From contig NW_023503313.1 in assembly GCF_014529535.1 (NCBI RefSeq), positions 2,190,081-2,254,080 on the forward strand: DNA of 64,000 nt. Reading direction: 5' to 3'. Position numbers and translations under genes: made by a program. The notes beneath the pieces were generated by a model. The model saw only the letters and a list, made by a program, of their open reading frames with translations. It made no database searches and had not been told where the DNA came from. Numbering within the stretch: the stretch's first letter is position 1; each line of letters begins with the position of its first letter. The stretch comes from Bradysia coprophila. Taxonomy: Eukaryota > Arthropoda > Insecta > Diptera > Sciaridae. This document shows, piece by piece, positions 49,144 through 61,845 of the stretch.

Positions 49144-52100
49144 TCAGTAAAAATCTTCCTCAACGTCACGTCCCGATTTGTCTTGATTCTTGATCTGATC
49201 TTGGTTCGAATACATGTCAGCCACTTGACAAGCAGTTGTCGCATCTTCGACGGCTTTGTCATCACGGATGCGAATGAATCGTGGGAAACGTAAGGAAATT
49301 CCCTTGACTGGATCAACCTGTTCGGAACGATTAATTTGTTTAGAATTCATGTGCCATCGATAGAAATGTGTTGCCACTACTTACAATACCCATTGCAGCC
49401 TTGTGTACTGGACTCAGTGACAAATCCGCACATAATACCTCCCACACTTGGACTGGTTCGAACCAATCGTCTGGTTGATGTGACGAGTCGTATTTGTAAT
49501 ATGATTTTGGGTTCGGGATGATGTTGGTCTTTAAAAATTCCGAATGCTTTTGAAGGTCTTCTTCAGTGAAACCTTTTGCGGAAGAAAACAACAACACATT
49601 TAGGCGTCAGAATCTCCCTGAGAACAGACAGTCAATCTTACCAGTTCCAATTTTGCAGATGCTTTGATATTCTTCATTTTCACTGTCGTAACAAGCCAAC
49701 AAAAATCCACCGTACGTTCCGGTCCGTTTTCCCTTTCCTTTGTATCCGCCAATGACGACCAGATCCAGCGAATCGCCGACACCCGACAAATAATCCTTTT
49801 TCAGTTTCAACCAGTTGCGCGATCTCTTTGCAATTTCGTATGTTGCGTCCTTTTCCAATGTTTTCACCATCAATCCTTCGCAATTTTCCTTCACCGACAC
49901 TTCCAAGAAATTCTGCAATTCGTCAATGTCGCTGGTATCCAGTGCTGTTGCAAATTTCCATTCGCCATCCACTTCACGGAAGTGTTCGCGCAGCAAGTTT
50001 CTTCGTTCGATGAACGATCGCGTAACCAACGGCTCGCCGTTCAAATACAGCAGGTCAAACATGAAGACAATGACTTTGACTTTGATGTCTGACTCGTTGG
50101 CGTCTTTACGTTTTCGTGTTGACAGCACTTGGAATGGGAGAATTTGTTGCTTTTCGCAGTCCCAAGCGACTGCTTCACAGTCCAGGATGCAGGATCGAAC
50201 GGCTTCATTTTTCACATTATCGATTCGACCGATGATGTCCGGATATTTGCTAGTGTTGTTCTCTTGATTGCGGGAAAAGATGCTCACCGTTCCATCGGCG
50301 TCAATGTGAATCTGTGAGCAAAGCAAATTCAGTTTTTCCCACAGACTTTGAAGTAAAATTCCAATTCTACACTCACTTGAGCCCGTTCTCCGTCGTATTT
50401 GTATTCGCAAGTAAATTTGATGCCATCAAATCTCTGCAACACCTCCTGAACTCCCTTGGTCGGATGCGCTAACATAGGTTTCAATGGAGTTCCCGGTAGC
50501 ATTTGGCATTTTTCTGATAAAGCATCGACACCGTCGTTCAGCAATACTTCTATGATTCTTCCGAAATTCGGACATTGGCTAAATATACGAAAATGACAGT
50601 GATGTGAAAGTCAGTGAGACAAACCGCGTCTGATCCTAGTCGTGCTTACCAATAAGTTGTTTTAATTTCAAGTGCCACCTCATCCAACTTCTCTTTCAGT
50701 TTGGCTTCATTTTTGAAAGCGGTCAATATTGGTGGCGGATATTCTTTCTGATTAGGTGGTGTCAATGTGCAAGCGAGTGCCAGTGCCTGCAGTACCGATT
50801 GTTCAGCCAGACCAATTCTCAATTTGCCCAACAGTGAGCGTACGAAAAATCTCGCCTCCGAATGGCGACAACGGCGAAATATTGTTTGGATTTTGTCACC
50901 CTTCTTACCCATGGACTGTGGAAGGGGAATGTTTGAATTATTGATTGGATGGAAAAACATCGAGACAAAGCCGTTATTACCGCCTGTCCAGTCATTTTAG
51001 CAATTTCTCGTAACTTTTCGAACACATCGGTCACCATTAGTGCAGCTGGTACGAACAGCATCGTCTGATTCCGTTTCGATTGCTGAGCCACGATGCCCAT
51101 GTCACCAGTATTGGCAACATCGGTTTTTATTTGAGCCAATGATCTTCCTGTAGCTTCAGCGATGACTTTCATCAACGAATGCTCAGCCACACCTAATTCA
51201 AGACCTATCGAATGGTAGCGTATGTAAATGGTAGGCGGTGGAAACACATGCTTCGAGCAACTGTACCTTCATACGATGGTGCCAATTGATTTAGGCATAA
51301 AAAGACGCAAGCCACAAGATCATTTGGGCTCAAAACAATCACCGACCGGTAAAAGTTGGACAGCACTTCAATCATTTTTAAGCGACTGCTAATGTCTTCA
51401 ATTTTCTCAAACGTACGAGCCAACGCCAGGTAAGGAACTCTGAAAATTGAAATTAATTGACTTGCAACTTTAGTTTAATTGGACAGCAGACACATACTTT
51501 TCGCCATGTTTCCAAAATGCATCGTCGATCGGATGATATTTTTGTTTCTCTGGATTGTAGTCGGTGTCAGACACACCTCCCTTTGTTGATTGCTCTTTTG
51601 TTGTTTTTGCACTGGTGAAGAAACTGTGTATTGCAGCTGGTTTCTTGGCCAACGGCGATTCTTTCTCTTTCTTTATATTCTCTTTTTTGTCGTCTGCATC
51701 GCTATCTGCCTTTGCTTTCTCTTCTGTGACATTGGTCTCAGTCCGAACAGTCACTGTTTCCTTCGGTGAAGTGGAGGCGGATTTTGGGGTCGTCTTTTTC
51801 TCAATTTTTGCCTTCTTTGCTGCATTTGCTTTCGGTGTTTTAGCTTTGGATTTCGCAGAAGCTTTGGTCTGTTTCTTCGTCTTCGGTGAATCATTCTCTT
51901 CGTTTTCAAATTTAATCGGACTCGTTACGAATTCTCCATCGTCTTTTTCAACTTTAGCATCCTTGACAGGTGTTACAACCTTCACATCCTTAACTGGTGT
52001 TGCAACTTTGGTATCCTTAATTGGTGTTTGGGATGGTGATCTTTCAGCTGATTTCTTCGGCGAGATCTTGACTGATTTCTGGGGCGAGCTAAAAAGATTT

Positions 52101-52739
52101 TTTTTTTAAATTTTACAAATTGATCACATCACAGCTGTGCTGAGCAAGTAGCTCGGATAATTTTAAGGAGTGAGTATGAAGATTAGGAACCCAAAACGGC
52201 TCAATTAGAAAATAATTCAATTTGGAAAACAAACCTTTTCTTTGCGGTCACAACATCTTCCTCGTCACTGCTAACGACTCTCCGACGTTTTTTCTTCCCC
52301 TTTCCATTCACTGGTTGCACATCATCACTGAATAATTTAACGAAAGTTAGCTGTTTAACATTAGATTCAAGAAACCGACACAAAACTTTGCTGTTATTTG
52401 TCTGTATCGGATTAAACTGTCTCGGCATGTGCAGGATACTGAGACTTTTGATGCAAAACCGTGCAGATTTTGGAACCAAATTTGGCAATAATTTTACCAA
52501 TAGCATTGTGCTGGCGAAGTTTATAGAATTATGGTTGAATGGTACACGTACCTGGAATTGCTCTCTTGCGATTGTAGCTCGTTGATAGACTGGTTCGGTG
52601 ATTTTGTTTTTGAAAAATATGAACTGAAAGGAGAGTCGTATTTTTGTTATTCTGGTGAAATTGTGATCGAAGAACAAATTGTTTTACGGCACAAATAAAT
52701 TACTGAAAATAGTTCTTACAGCAGTGATTTCTGTGACAT
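49144..52739 (-). CDS. LIG1: DNA ligase 1 (ATP-dependent)
   Basis: Eleven exons: 52739-52720, 52623-52552, 52327-52235, 52088-51498, 51439-51267, 51204-50981, 50915-50650, 50578-50377, 50311-49642, 49572-49385 and 49317-49144, giving 890 residues (human 919). The N-terminus is a PIP box: Q3-x-x-L6-x-x-Y9-F10. A Lys/Ser/Thr/Pro/Glu-rich disordered region follows, containing VTPVKD-type repeats, a KGKKKRRR nuclear signal and a second PIP-like AAIHSFF at about residues 213-219. The DNA-binding domain begins near [14 protein letters not shown]; the nucleotidyl-transfer motif is [10 protein letters not shown] with the adenylated Lys at about 540. [23 protein letters not shown] and WLKLKKDYL are further nucleotidyltransferase motifs. 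The C-terminal OB domain includes [16 protein letters not shown]. The enzyme joins Okazaki fragments and seals repair nicks in the nucleus. Confidence 0.97.
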
Positions 52740-53226
52740 ATTTTCTCTTTCGAATTATGGAAATGAGAGTCAAATAAATTTTTTCGAATTAATTTCAGAT
52801 TTAACAAAATAAATAAAATTGCGATGTCAATTGCATTTTTGGCGGTAAAGTTGCTGTCATTTATAAAAGTAGTAAAACGACTATTTCATGAAAGTACTAG
52901 AACATAGGCACTGACTGAAGATAACATTTTAGCTTTACTGCATAGTTCTGATGTAATTCATTAGTAGGGCATTGTCGACATTATGTACGTACGTGCAGCA
53001 AGTATAGTTAGGAATTATTTAATTTACGAGTTTACGCTCTGAATGCTTCGGTTTGACAGACCATGCTATGGCTGCCTAACAGTTCACTACCACAGTAACA
53101 TGCTTAAATATAATGTAAGATAAAATGAAAACACCGAGAAGTGGACAGAATCATAAGCTAACCTCCGAGAAATGGTAACATTCGATATCTCCTTTAAACT
53201 AAATAACAATTTTCTAAAGTCCTAAC
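52740..53226. other. 5' flank of DNA ligase 1
   Basis: AT-rich sequence upstream of the ligase start codon; it presumably includes its promoter. No exon is visible. Confidence 0.5.
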
Positions 53227-53545
53227 CTAATAATAATGTTGCATAAAAACTAGGAGAGAGTGTCGATGCAATTGTATGAATTTCTACCAATACTTTCAAA
53301 TAATAATCCTCTAAATGTTTCTCGAATTCTTCTACATGAAAAATTAGAGGACACGTGTATAAACCCCTTCGTAGTGATATCGAGATAATAGATTCAAGCA
53401 TGTTAAACATGAAAAACATGAGAAACAACGTTGCAACAATTGAGAAACTTTTATTTTTTCCGATGATTACATTGTGCAGTTGGTTCGAATTCAAAAAGTG
53501 CGCTTCTGATATTCCTTCTAGTCCGTCAGGGCGAATATTTGACAG
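53227..53545 (-). other. Orphan exon-like open stretch encoding a membrane segment
   Basis: From an acceptor (CGTTTCAG) just above 53545 to a potential donor (GTTAGG) just below 53227, 106 codons stay open. They encode a hydrophobic helix (IVATLFLMFFMFNMLESI) followed by HVEEFEKHLEDYYLKVL. The layout is vaguely like a piece of an insect chemoreceptor, but no diagnostic motif is present. No partner exons are evident in the short gaps on either side, so it may be a gene fragment or chance. Confidence 0.25.
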
Positions 53546-54142
53546 CTGAAACGGCCGAAACAAATTCACATTTCAACTGTTTCACAATTTCAAATCATTC
53601 CGACATCAAAAAAGTACCCACAATACGACAATACGCATAAAAAAATCTCATTACATTTATTTAGATTTTGAAAAGGCATTAAAAAAACTGCAAAGATAAT
53701 TTAATTTGACTTCGGTTGTGTGAACGCCGATCCGGACGATATGTTATTGATATTAATGTTTTGATTGTAATTAGAACATTTTTTTCTCCGATTTAATTTC
53801 AGTCTAAAAAATCATAAATATTTTTGATATTTTTGTGACGTCACCAAAAGATTGTGTGTGTGCGAGAGTGATAAAAAAAGGGCTATTGGTCCTGTTTGTA
53901 CGGTCACAGATCTTTATTATATGCGAAGCTCTGTTAAATGTATATATTTTTAAAATTCATCTATTTTTCTATTTTTTGCCTGTGTTGTTTTAAATATTGC
54001 TAACGCGTTATTTTGACAATAATATACACGTTATTGTGTGTGTGTGTGAGCGTGTTTCGTATAGTTCCTTTACGGACTTGTGTTTATTTTTGTGTGTTAT
54101 TCGATCGTTTTTGTTCATCCGGTAACAGGTTCCTGAACAAAA

Positions 54143-54224
54143 ATGTTACTTAAATGTTCGACAGACGACAGACCAGTCAGTTCGGGCAAAGGAAAGGGCA
54201 AATTAGCGCGAATCGGAGGAACTG
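54143..54224 (+). CDS. Likely first coding exon of a gene extending beyond the right edge
   Basis: An ATG in good context (ACAAAAATG) has an in-frame TGA two codons upstream, so the start is well defined. It opens 27 codons (MLLKCSTDDRPVSSGKGKGK, then LARIGGT) and ends in phase 1 at a consensus donor, GTAAGT. Upstream sequence with TG repeats looks like a 5'UTR. The protein start is hydrophilic and not recognised. No following exon is evident to 64000, implying an intron of at least about 10 kb, as is common for first introns of insect regulatory genes. Confidence 0.5.
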
Positions 54225-54512
54225 GTAAGTAAAATGATGTGCAACAAAATACGAAAAAAAAACCTGTTTCCAACTCTGCCAATAATTCACAGTAAATAAA
54301 ATGTAAAAGACCAGTATGTATGTATAGATATGTATAGCTCGAACCTATGACAAGATTTTTGACAATGGTAAAAACAGGCCCAATTTTAGCAAACGAAATT
54401 TTATTTTGATTAAAGCTAAAATGTATATTTTCAAGGAGAAAACCATCAATATATAAAATCATTAGTACTCAATATACGACTATATGAATATACAGAAATG
54501 TCGTTTAGGTAG

Positions 54513-54570
54513 TAATATGTGACGATCAGTTTCAAAATTTAACATAGTTGAAAATAGTCGTCACATATTA
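54513..54570. repeat. 58-nt hairpin
   Basis: TAATATGTGACGA at the left pairs with TCGTCACATATTA at the right, extending inward imperfectly to 23-base arms with a 12-base loop. It lies about 290 bases after the donor at 54225. Confidence 0.55.
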
Positions 54571-57500
54571 TATACATCATAAAAACAGCAAAGCCCTGCG
54601 ATGTAAACATTAACATGATGGTTTGCCGCTTGACGAATGTGCGTACAGCTGCTATACTGTCTCTATTCGCACTATCCTCTAATCAATAAACCATACTGTA
54701 ACAAGAATATTTAAAAAAATGTTACGTAACCTCTTCTCAATACGCAGTTGTTTTTTTTTTGTTTTGTTTTTATTTACATTTCGCTACACGGAGCGAAGAA
54801 AAAAAAAACTCTGAATAAAACATGGTATAACGTTTACTACTGCCACATAATAGCACACTAAAATCGTCTCGTAAAAATATTTGGTTCATTCTCGTTGATA
54901 TTCATAATTTTCGAACCTACCTATTCGTCGTAATCGTATCCAATAGAAAACGATTTTATTATATTGTCAACACAGTGAGAAACACCATCATAGTGAGAGT
55001 AACATTTTTATTTTACATTCGTAGAAGTAGAAAAAAACGTCGTGTTGTTGTTTAGTCGATTTTAAACGTATGTATAATATTCAAATTGTGCGGATGACTC
55101 TGAACTCCGACTACGGCCAATGCCCGAAAAAAAAAGATTATTTTAATTCACAAAATTTTTTTGTTTTCTTTCTTATGAAAAAAAGTAAGAACCATCATCG
55201 CATACAATACTAAATAAGGGTGGGCGATAGAATACTAAAAAAAATATTTCTGCTATCAGCTGACTGTTTGCAACGAAAAGCGCAAACATTTTTTATTGAA
55301 TGAACGCGTAAATGAATGAATTGGAAAAATGAAATCTAGATTACAACTACCGTCAGTAACCTATATTCTCCATCTTTATCCTTGATACAAACATTGCGAT
55401 TTTTTCGGTAAATACTCAATGACGAAAAGTAAAACTTTCGTTAGCTTTTGTTTTGCGAAAAACGTGGTATACAACTCGGTGATAAATGTTTTGGCACACT
55501 CGGCCTTGACTTTGTTTCTAGAGCATACTAAGCGACTTTTTAGTGAATTTATATTCCAGAAGTCGCCTCCGCTTCGAGCTGGAAACTTCTTATCCACCAA
55601 AAAAAATTTTTGGCATGCATTAGGAAAACTACGATTATCGCACTAGTGTGATTAGCAGCTTTGTTTCGGTATTGAGATGGCAAAAAGTAAACCCTGGAAC
55701 GTACGAAATTATACTCGTATACCAGTTGAAAAATTAATGCAAACCGAAAATCAATCAACTCCCAATGCTTTCATTGATCGTCATCATCCATCATTTTCTT
55801 TTTTCGGTAAATGCCCGATTTCGACGTTCGACTGCCGTGGTGCCATATTTTTCTTTTTTTCTTTCTTTTTTGTTGAACTACAGTTTCGTTTCATATCAGA
55901 AGTATCACTAAACCTATTAATATACACTCGACCGTGAGGCAATCTTTGAAATATAGATAAACGATTTTTGCTTGTTTTGATGTTGATCCGTTATTTTCAC
56001 TCAATATTTTCAGTTTATTACAACGACAAACCTAATCAAAAATAGATTAGATTTAGATTAACGGTGTGTTATATTGATAAGGTGCCCTTTACAGCGACAA
56101 AGAAAATTCAAGTTCTTTGACTGCAAAGGGATAGCATTTTTTATTAAGATCTATTGTTTCTAGGCTGGCACAATTTATGACAGACTATAATTAATAATGT
56201 GACGTAATTGAATCGGAGTTGACGAATAATGCGACAGGAATGTCTACAGTAATCTGGTTTTCACGATCTATTTTCGTTTTTTCTTTTCATGTAAAGTATT
56301 TTCGTTGGTTCATTCTTGTTTTATAGCCTTTTTTCTAATATTTCTCAACGTAAAAAATTTACATCAATTTTTAAGACTCAGGGCATAACGACACGCTAAT
56401 ATCTAACACTACACGTCTCGATCTTACTGATCTAATTTTATCTCTATGCTACTACACAGTGGTAGCTACCTCACAGTTTCCTTGTTAAGTCATATCACTG
56501 TTTACTAGCAACGTTCATTTCAAATCTCCCATCTATACAGTTTTTTGAATACAAGACCCTCCATCTTTATGCGGATGCCCTTAATAGTCCCATATATTGG
56601 AGGCTTCAACGCACTTACGCCGTTTATAATCAAACAATGAAAACTCCTCTGATTTTCTCTTGTTTTAAAGTAAACGGAGTGACTGCGATTGCAGCTTTAT
56701 TCGGTACCATTTGGACTATTGGAACATTGTCGTTTATTTCCAAAACCGATTTTTTATGACTTATAGATAAATGCGAATCAAATATCAAATGTATTTTTAC
56801 ACAAACAATGAAATAAACGAAAGAACTTAATTGACAATATGAAGTTAATGAGTCGTTAGGCTAATCTATCCGTGATGAATTTACACTACTGTTCCATATA
56901 CTACTTAGCAACTACAAAAAATAAGAATTACATTCTCTTTACACGTGATTTTATATGGGTGGTACTTGCACGGAACAACAGCTTTCAAATGGTCGTATAG
57001 GGTGTAAAAAAATACAGAAATTTGCATCCCGGTATGAAGTCGGCTTTGGCGATCCACATTTTTTATTACAAAATTTCGTCGTTTCACCAACACAATGGGT
57101 TCAAAATGTTGTGACGGCAGCTATTTTCATCTTTGCAACTCTAATTTTTTATGCAAAAATTCCAAAGACCACAAAACGCACAGTGAAAAGACAATACTGA
57201 AACGTTACAGAACAAAAGAAAGGTGTCGATTGTTCGACGGTATTCAACTGGAAGATGTCTCCGATATTGTTTGTCATTGGACAATATTGAAATGGTAATA
57301 GAATTAAGATGTTAGATGGTCCGAAAATGACTTCTTTATTTCGCATACAAATTCCATTGGTCGTCCATTATCGAAACGGTGATCGAAACTAGATAAATAT
57401 TTGCCAAATTAATTAATTCTGCGGTGATTATGACAGGCAAATATGCAAATTGGATCTGAACCTGGTTTCATAGATTTGATGATGAGTTAAGTTGGTTTTT

Positions 57501-58038
57501 GTTAACGTCGTATCTTATTATGCTTCTTTTCGCTACGACAGCAAATTGAGGAGTAGACAATTAATTAATTAATTTTTGGCTGTAAAAGGGCCAGTAACTT
57601 TGTTCAATGAAACAAATGTTAACAAATTGAATCTAAAAAAATTTACAGTTTCAAACTTGACTCATTCCAATTGAATGAATAAAGCGATTGGCACTAATTA
57701 AGCTTGATATTTCGTTTAACGAAATTCGGTAATTTATTTTCAGTCTCGCTTAGAAACCGGAATTTGAATACTCTGTCAGGCTCTCTAGCGGACATATCCT
57801 GAAGTTCATTGATTAAATCTTTACATGCTTTTGTGGCAAAAACCGTGTTTTTCATCAATCATGGACTTTTTTATGGCTCTGTGAACGTAAATTGCTAGCT
57901 TGCTTGAAAGTTTATGATGATGCTCATCATGATGATGTGAACTTTGCATCTGCACATAAAATAACGTTTGTACCTCTGTCCAAATTTTATTATTAATCTA
58001 CTGCCAATTAATTGCAAAGAGTCTATATTATAGACGTA

Positions 58039-58247
58039 TTTAGCGGGGTACACCAGGGCCTATTTTAAAGAATTTAATTACTAAATTTACCAAAATTTCC
58101 AAAAATTACCAAAACTTACTAAAACTACCAAAAATTACTAAAATTACCAAAAATTACCAAAATTACTAAAAATTACCAAAAATTACCAAAATTACCAAAA
58201 ATTACTCAGAAAATTCCTTAAAATAGGCCCTGGGGTACACGCTAAAG
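58039..58247. mobile_element. Foldback element with an AAATTACC tandem core
   Basis: The ends form an inverted repeat of about 36 bases (ACCAGGGCCTATTTTAA on the left, TTAAAATAGGCCCTGG on the right, flanked by TTTAGCG and CGCTAAA). Between them, 58080-58205 is a degenerate tandem array of AAATTACCA-type units with a 9-11-base period. Confidence 0.75.
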
Positions 58248-61200
58248 TAACTTCATAAACCTTCAGTAAAAATCGTTACGTTATTGACAACTGCAACTGC
58301 AAATTGTAATGTTGGCAGTAATGTCGACAAGTGAGCCGTTCTGAGCACCTTTCGCTAGTATCAAAATCTATGGTCAATTATTATTTGACACACTTTTCCG
58401 CATTTGTACCGAAATGAATGACATTTCCGTTGATTGCGTCTCAATTTTATAATGTCTAGAGGTGTCAATTCCGAAAATTATAGTGTGCACCTCGTTGCAC
58501 AAGGTGATTTTTTGTAGCACACGCCCTAAACTTAGTACTACAAAAATCGGCTTTGTGCAACACAATGCAAAACATTTCAATTCCGAATCGTTCTCATGTG
58601 TATTAGTGACAAATTCCATGAAGAAATTCTTTTCATTGGATCAAATTTCATCCCACTCCAGAATCTTCATGTGATGTACTGGTTGTTGAAAGGTACATTC
58701 ACCAAATTGATATTCTTTATCTTAGGCTGAAGCAATTTTTCATGCTTAAGTACATTGTATGATGTTTGTGTTATAATTGTTTCCAGTTCAAAGTCTCATT
58801 ACTTTGAAATTTGTTCAACGAAAATTATTCTCATTTTTGCCCGAATTTTCGCATAAATATTTTTCTTTTAATTCTAAAATGTTGATTTACGAATTGGCTC
58901 TTTGTTGTGTGTTTTTTTAATTTTTCTTTTTTTTTTAATTTAAGCCAAATAATCAACACCAACTCTAACCGAACGAAGCGACAATGAATCAATATACATA
59001 GATATAACAGAAAATTAAAATAATTTGTTACATTTTCTCGCTCGAACCTCACACACAATACACGATCAAAATGACAAATGATAAAAATTGAAATGAGAAG
59101 AAGAAGAAGAAAGACAGAATAATAAAAAAAACTGTACACATCATTGTCGATACGTAAAGTTAAAATATCTAATAAGTAATTCGTTCATTCATCTTCGTTG
59201 ATAAATTTTGATTGCAGGCGAAAAATATTTCGTCGTCTTTCTAAGTCAGAAGAGATATGAGTTGAGTATCATACACGAACAGAAAACTTACAAATTATCA
59301 CCAATCTCATTAAACGAATACTGTACAAAAGACAAGGCGAGATAATAATATTGTGAATACACACACAAAGCAAATATTATATTAATATTAATATCGTATA
59401 GAATGAGAGTTGTTTTTGATAATAAACTATGGCAATTTAGTACGTCGTTCTCGTTCTCGCCGGCTGGACTTGAGAAATCTTTGAACCGAGATTACGTTTT
59501 TTTTTTGTGAATTTTTGAGTGTAGTTTAAGTCAATTTTCTACGATAATTTTGTTAGTTTTTTTTTCTCGTCGAAGTGTTTGTGGTGAAAATTTACACTTG
59601 TTGAAATACGAATGAGATAACACTGGTAGCTTATAAAACGCGTATGACAATTTGAAGTTATAATTTGAAAAAGCAAAGAAACGAAAACAAGTAAAAATTT
59701 TGAAGAATTAAATACACTTTCAAACAGTCAAGACATTTTCAACAAAAACAGTCATTGATAACGTAATACCTTCAACTTAAAAAGTACTTACACTGGCGTT
59801 AGCTCTCTTGAAGAAGTGCCACTGTAAAACATTCTTGTCGCATGCAAAAAAATTATTTATTTATTTGCCATTTGCTTATTGTCTTTCATTATCTTTTTTT
59901 TTGCAAAATAATTATCTGTGTGGATTTGTTAATCTTTGAACTTTTCACTTTTACATGGTCACATTCATGTGAAAATATATGAAAATTTTGTTTGAAGATG
60001 CACTCAGCGACTTGGTTTCGGTGAAACGAGGAAATAGATTGGGTGCAACGGAATAATTTTGAAATATTGATCAATCGTGCCACATTCTTCGGATCCATTC
60101 GAATCATATTTAATATTGTACCCAACTGAAGACCATAAAAACATTTGAACAGAATTTTATGTGCCGCCAAAATGTAAACATAATTAAGAGTGAACTTTAA
60201 TCCCTCTCGTTAATTCCTGTAATCAGCTAAAAGTTTGAGAGGAGTTTAGCTATGTGTTGAGAAACAGGTTTCATAATTTTAACAACTTTTTTTTTCTTTG
60301 GCTTTGTTATAATCGTTTCGTTGACGACGATTTCATTAAAATTTTAGTCACAAAAGTTTGTTAAATAAATTAGTTAATATAAAATGGAAATCGAGATGTG
60401 TTAAAAAAAACATTTTGAAATTTCTTCTCTCACAAATGTTTCGGTATCGCTCATTGGTCATTTAAACGCGAGGCTGTGAACTCGAGTAACAAGATGTAAC
60501 TTCCTACCAATACCTTTTCGAAAGAGATGTATCCACAATAGTTAAACGACATCCCTATAATCTGACACCACACAGTGGGAGCAAAATAAAATTCTTTGTC
60601 CCACGTGACGCAGATGTATGGAAATCCGATATGGAAATCTTGCGCAATGGGTGTGAAAATTGTCAAGGCCAGGCGAAGCCGAGGTTGTCAACGCATCGTA
60701 TACGCAAAATTCCAGTTTAGGCACAAGTTAGAAATATGAATTTATGAACAATTATTTAGCAATTTTACGCTTTCGTTGAACGCAGCAAAAGATACACGAA
60801 AGTCTTACATAATAATAATAAAATGCCAGTCATGCACACATTAAGGGATGACTGTTTAAGCTAGAGATAGAATTTTAGCCACAATCTTACTTTAGTCAAA
60901 TCTTACGTTGAGCAATAACCCGTTACACTTTACAACTCTCACAAAAACAATTTTTTTCAGTCTCTGTGCTCAATTGATTAATGAATTCACGTCTTTGACC
61001 CTGTTTTTTTTGATGTACAGCAAACGTTTAACAAATTTGGATAGAATAGATTCTTTTATTTGAACCATTTATTGCAGGTGCGCGTTGTTGAGTGCGTTGA
61101 ATTCGCTTTATAGCTCAAAGATCAAACCTAGTCGATATTACCAATATATGAAATCCTAATTGGTATCGCTGACCCATTTCATATTAAAAGTGATTTAAAA

Positions 61201-61845
61201 TCATTATCAGAAGAACACAACGATTCTGAATGTTGTAGAACGACATCTAAAATTTCTATACATTTTTTTGACGATGTCAGCATTTCTGAAATTATGTAAC
61301 CGATTGGCTTCGTTCGAAAATGTTCATATACAAAGGAAAGGCAAGCGCAATATTGAAAATATGTTCTTGAATTTAGAGGATATTGAATATAGCTATATTG
61401 TCATTCTTATTGAATTAACTTTCATCAATTTTGAATGTACACTGTGGGTTGTATATTATAGTCAAATGGAAATGTTAAATGTGTATAACATAGATTAGAT
61501 CAGATTTAGAAACTACTAAAAAGCAAAAAAAAAACATTGCAAAGATTCAACATCCGTTATTTAAGGACCACTACATTGGAATGTTTTGTTAAAAGATATC
61601 GAGTAGGAAATGCAATCAATTTTGGCTTCATTTTCAACAGTTCTTTCTTCTATCTTCTTTTCTCAGATCTCATTTTTAACATAATAACCTTAAAAGTAGA
61701 TAAACAACGAGTAGGTTAAAGGGTACTTTATTGACGTGCGGCCAGAAAACGACTCATTACCGTCTCGCTCAAAACCAGTTTTTCACATTTTCTGGCCGCA
61801 TAAATAAATAATCTGTTTCTCTAAAGGAGAACTAGAATGGTTTTG

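Larger units (their letters stand above)
54225..61845. other. Intron-like or intergenic AT-rich sequence
   Basis: If the exon at 54143-54224 is real this is its first intron. I see no coding exon I can support. It contains the hairpin at 54513-54570, the palindromic tandem element at 58039-58247 and a GAA repeat near 59097-59112. Confidence 0.45.
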
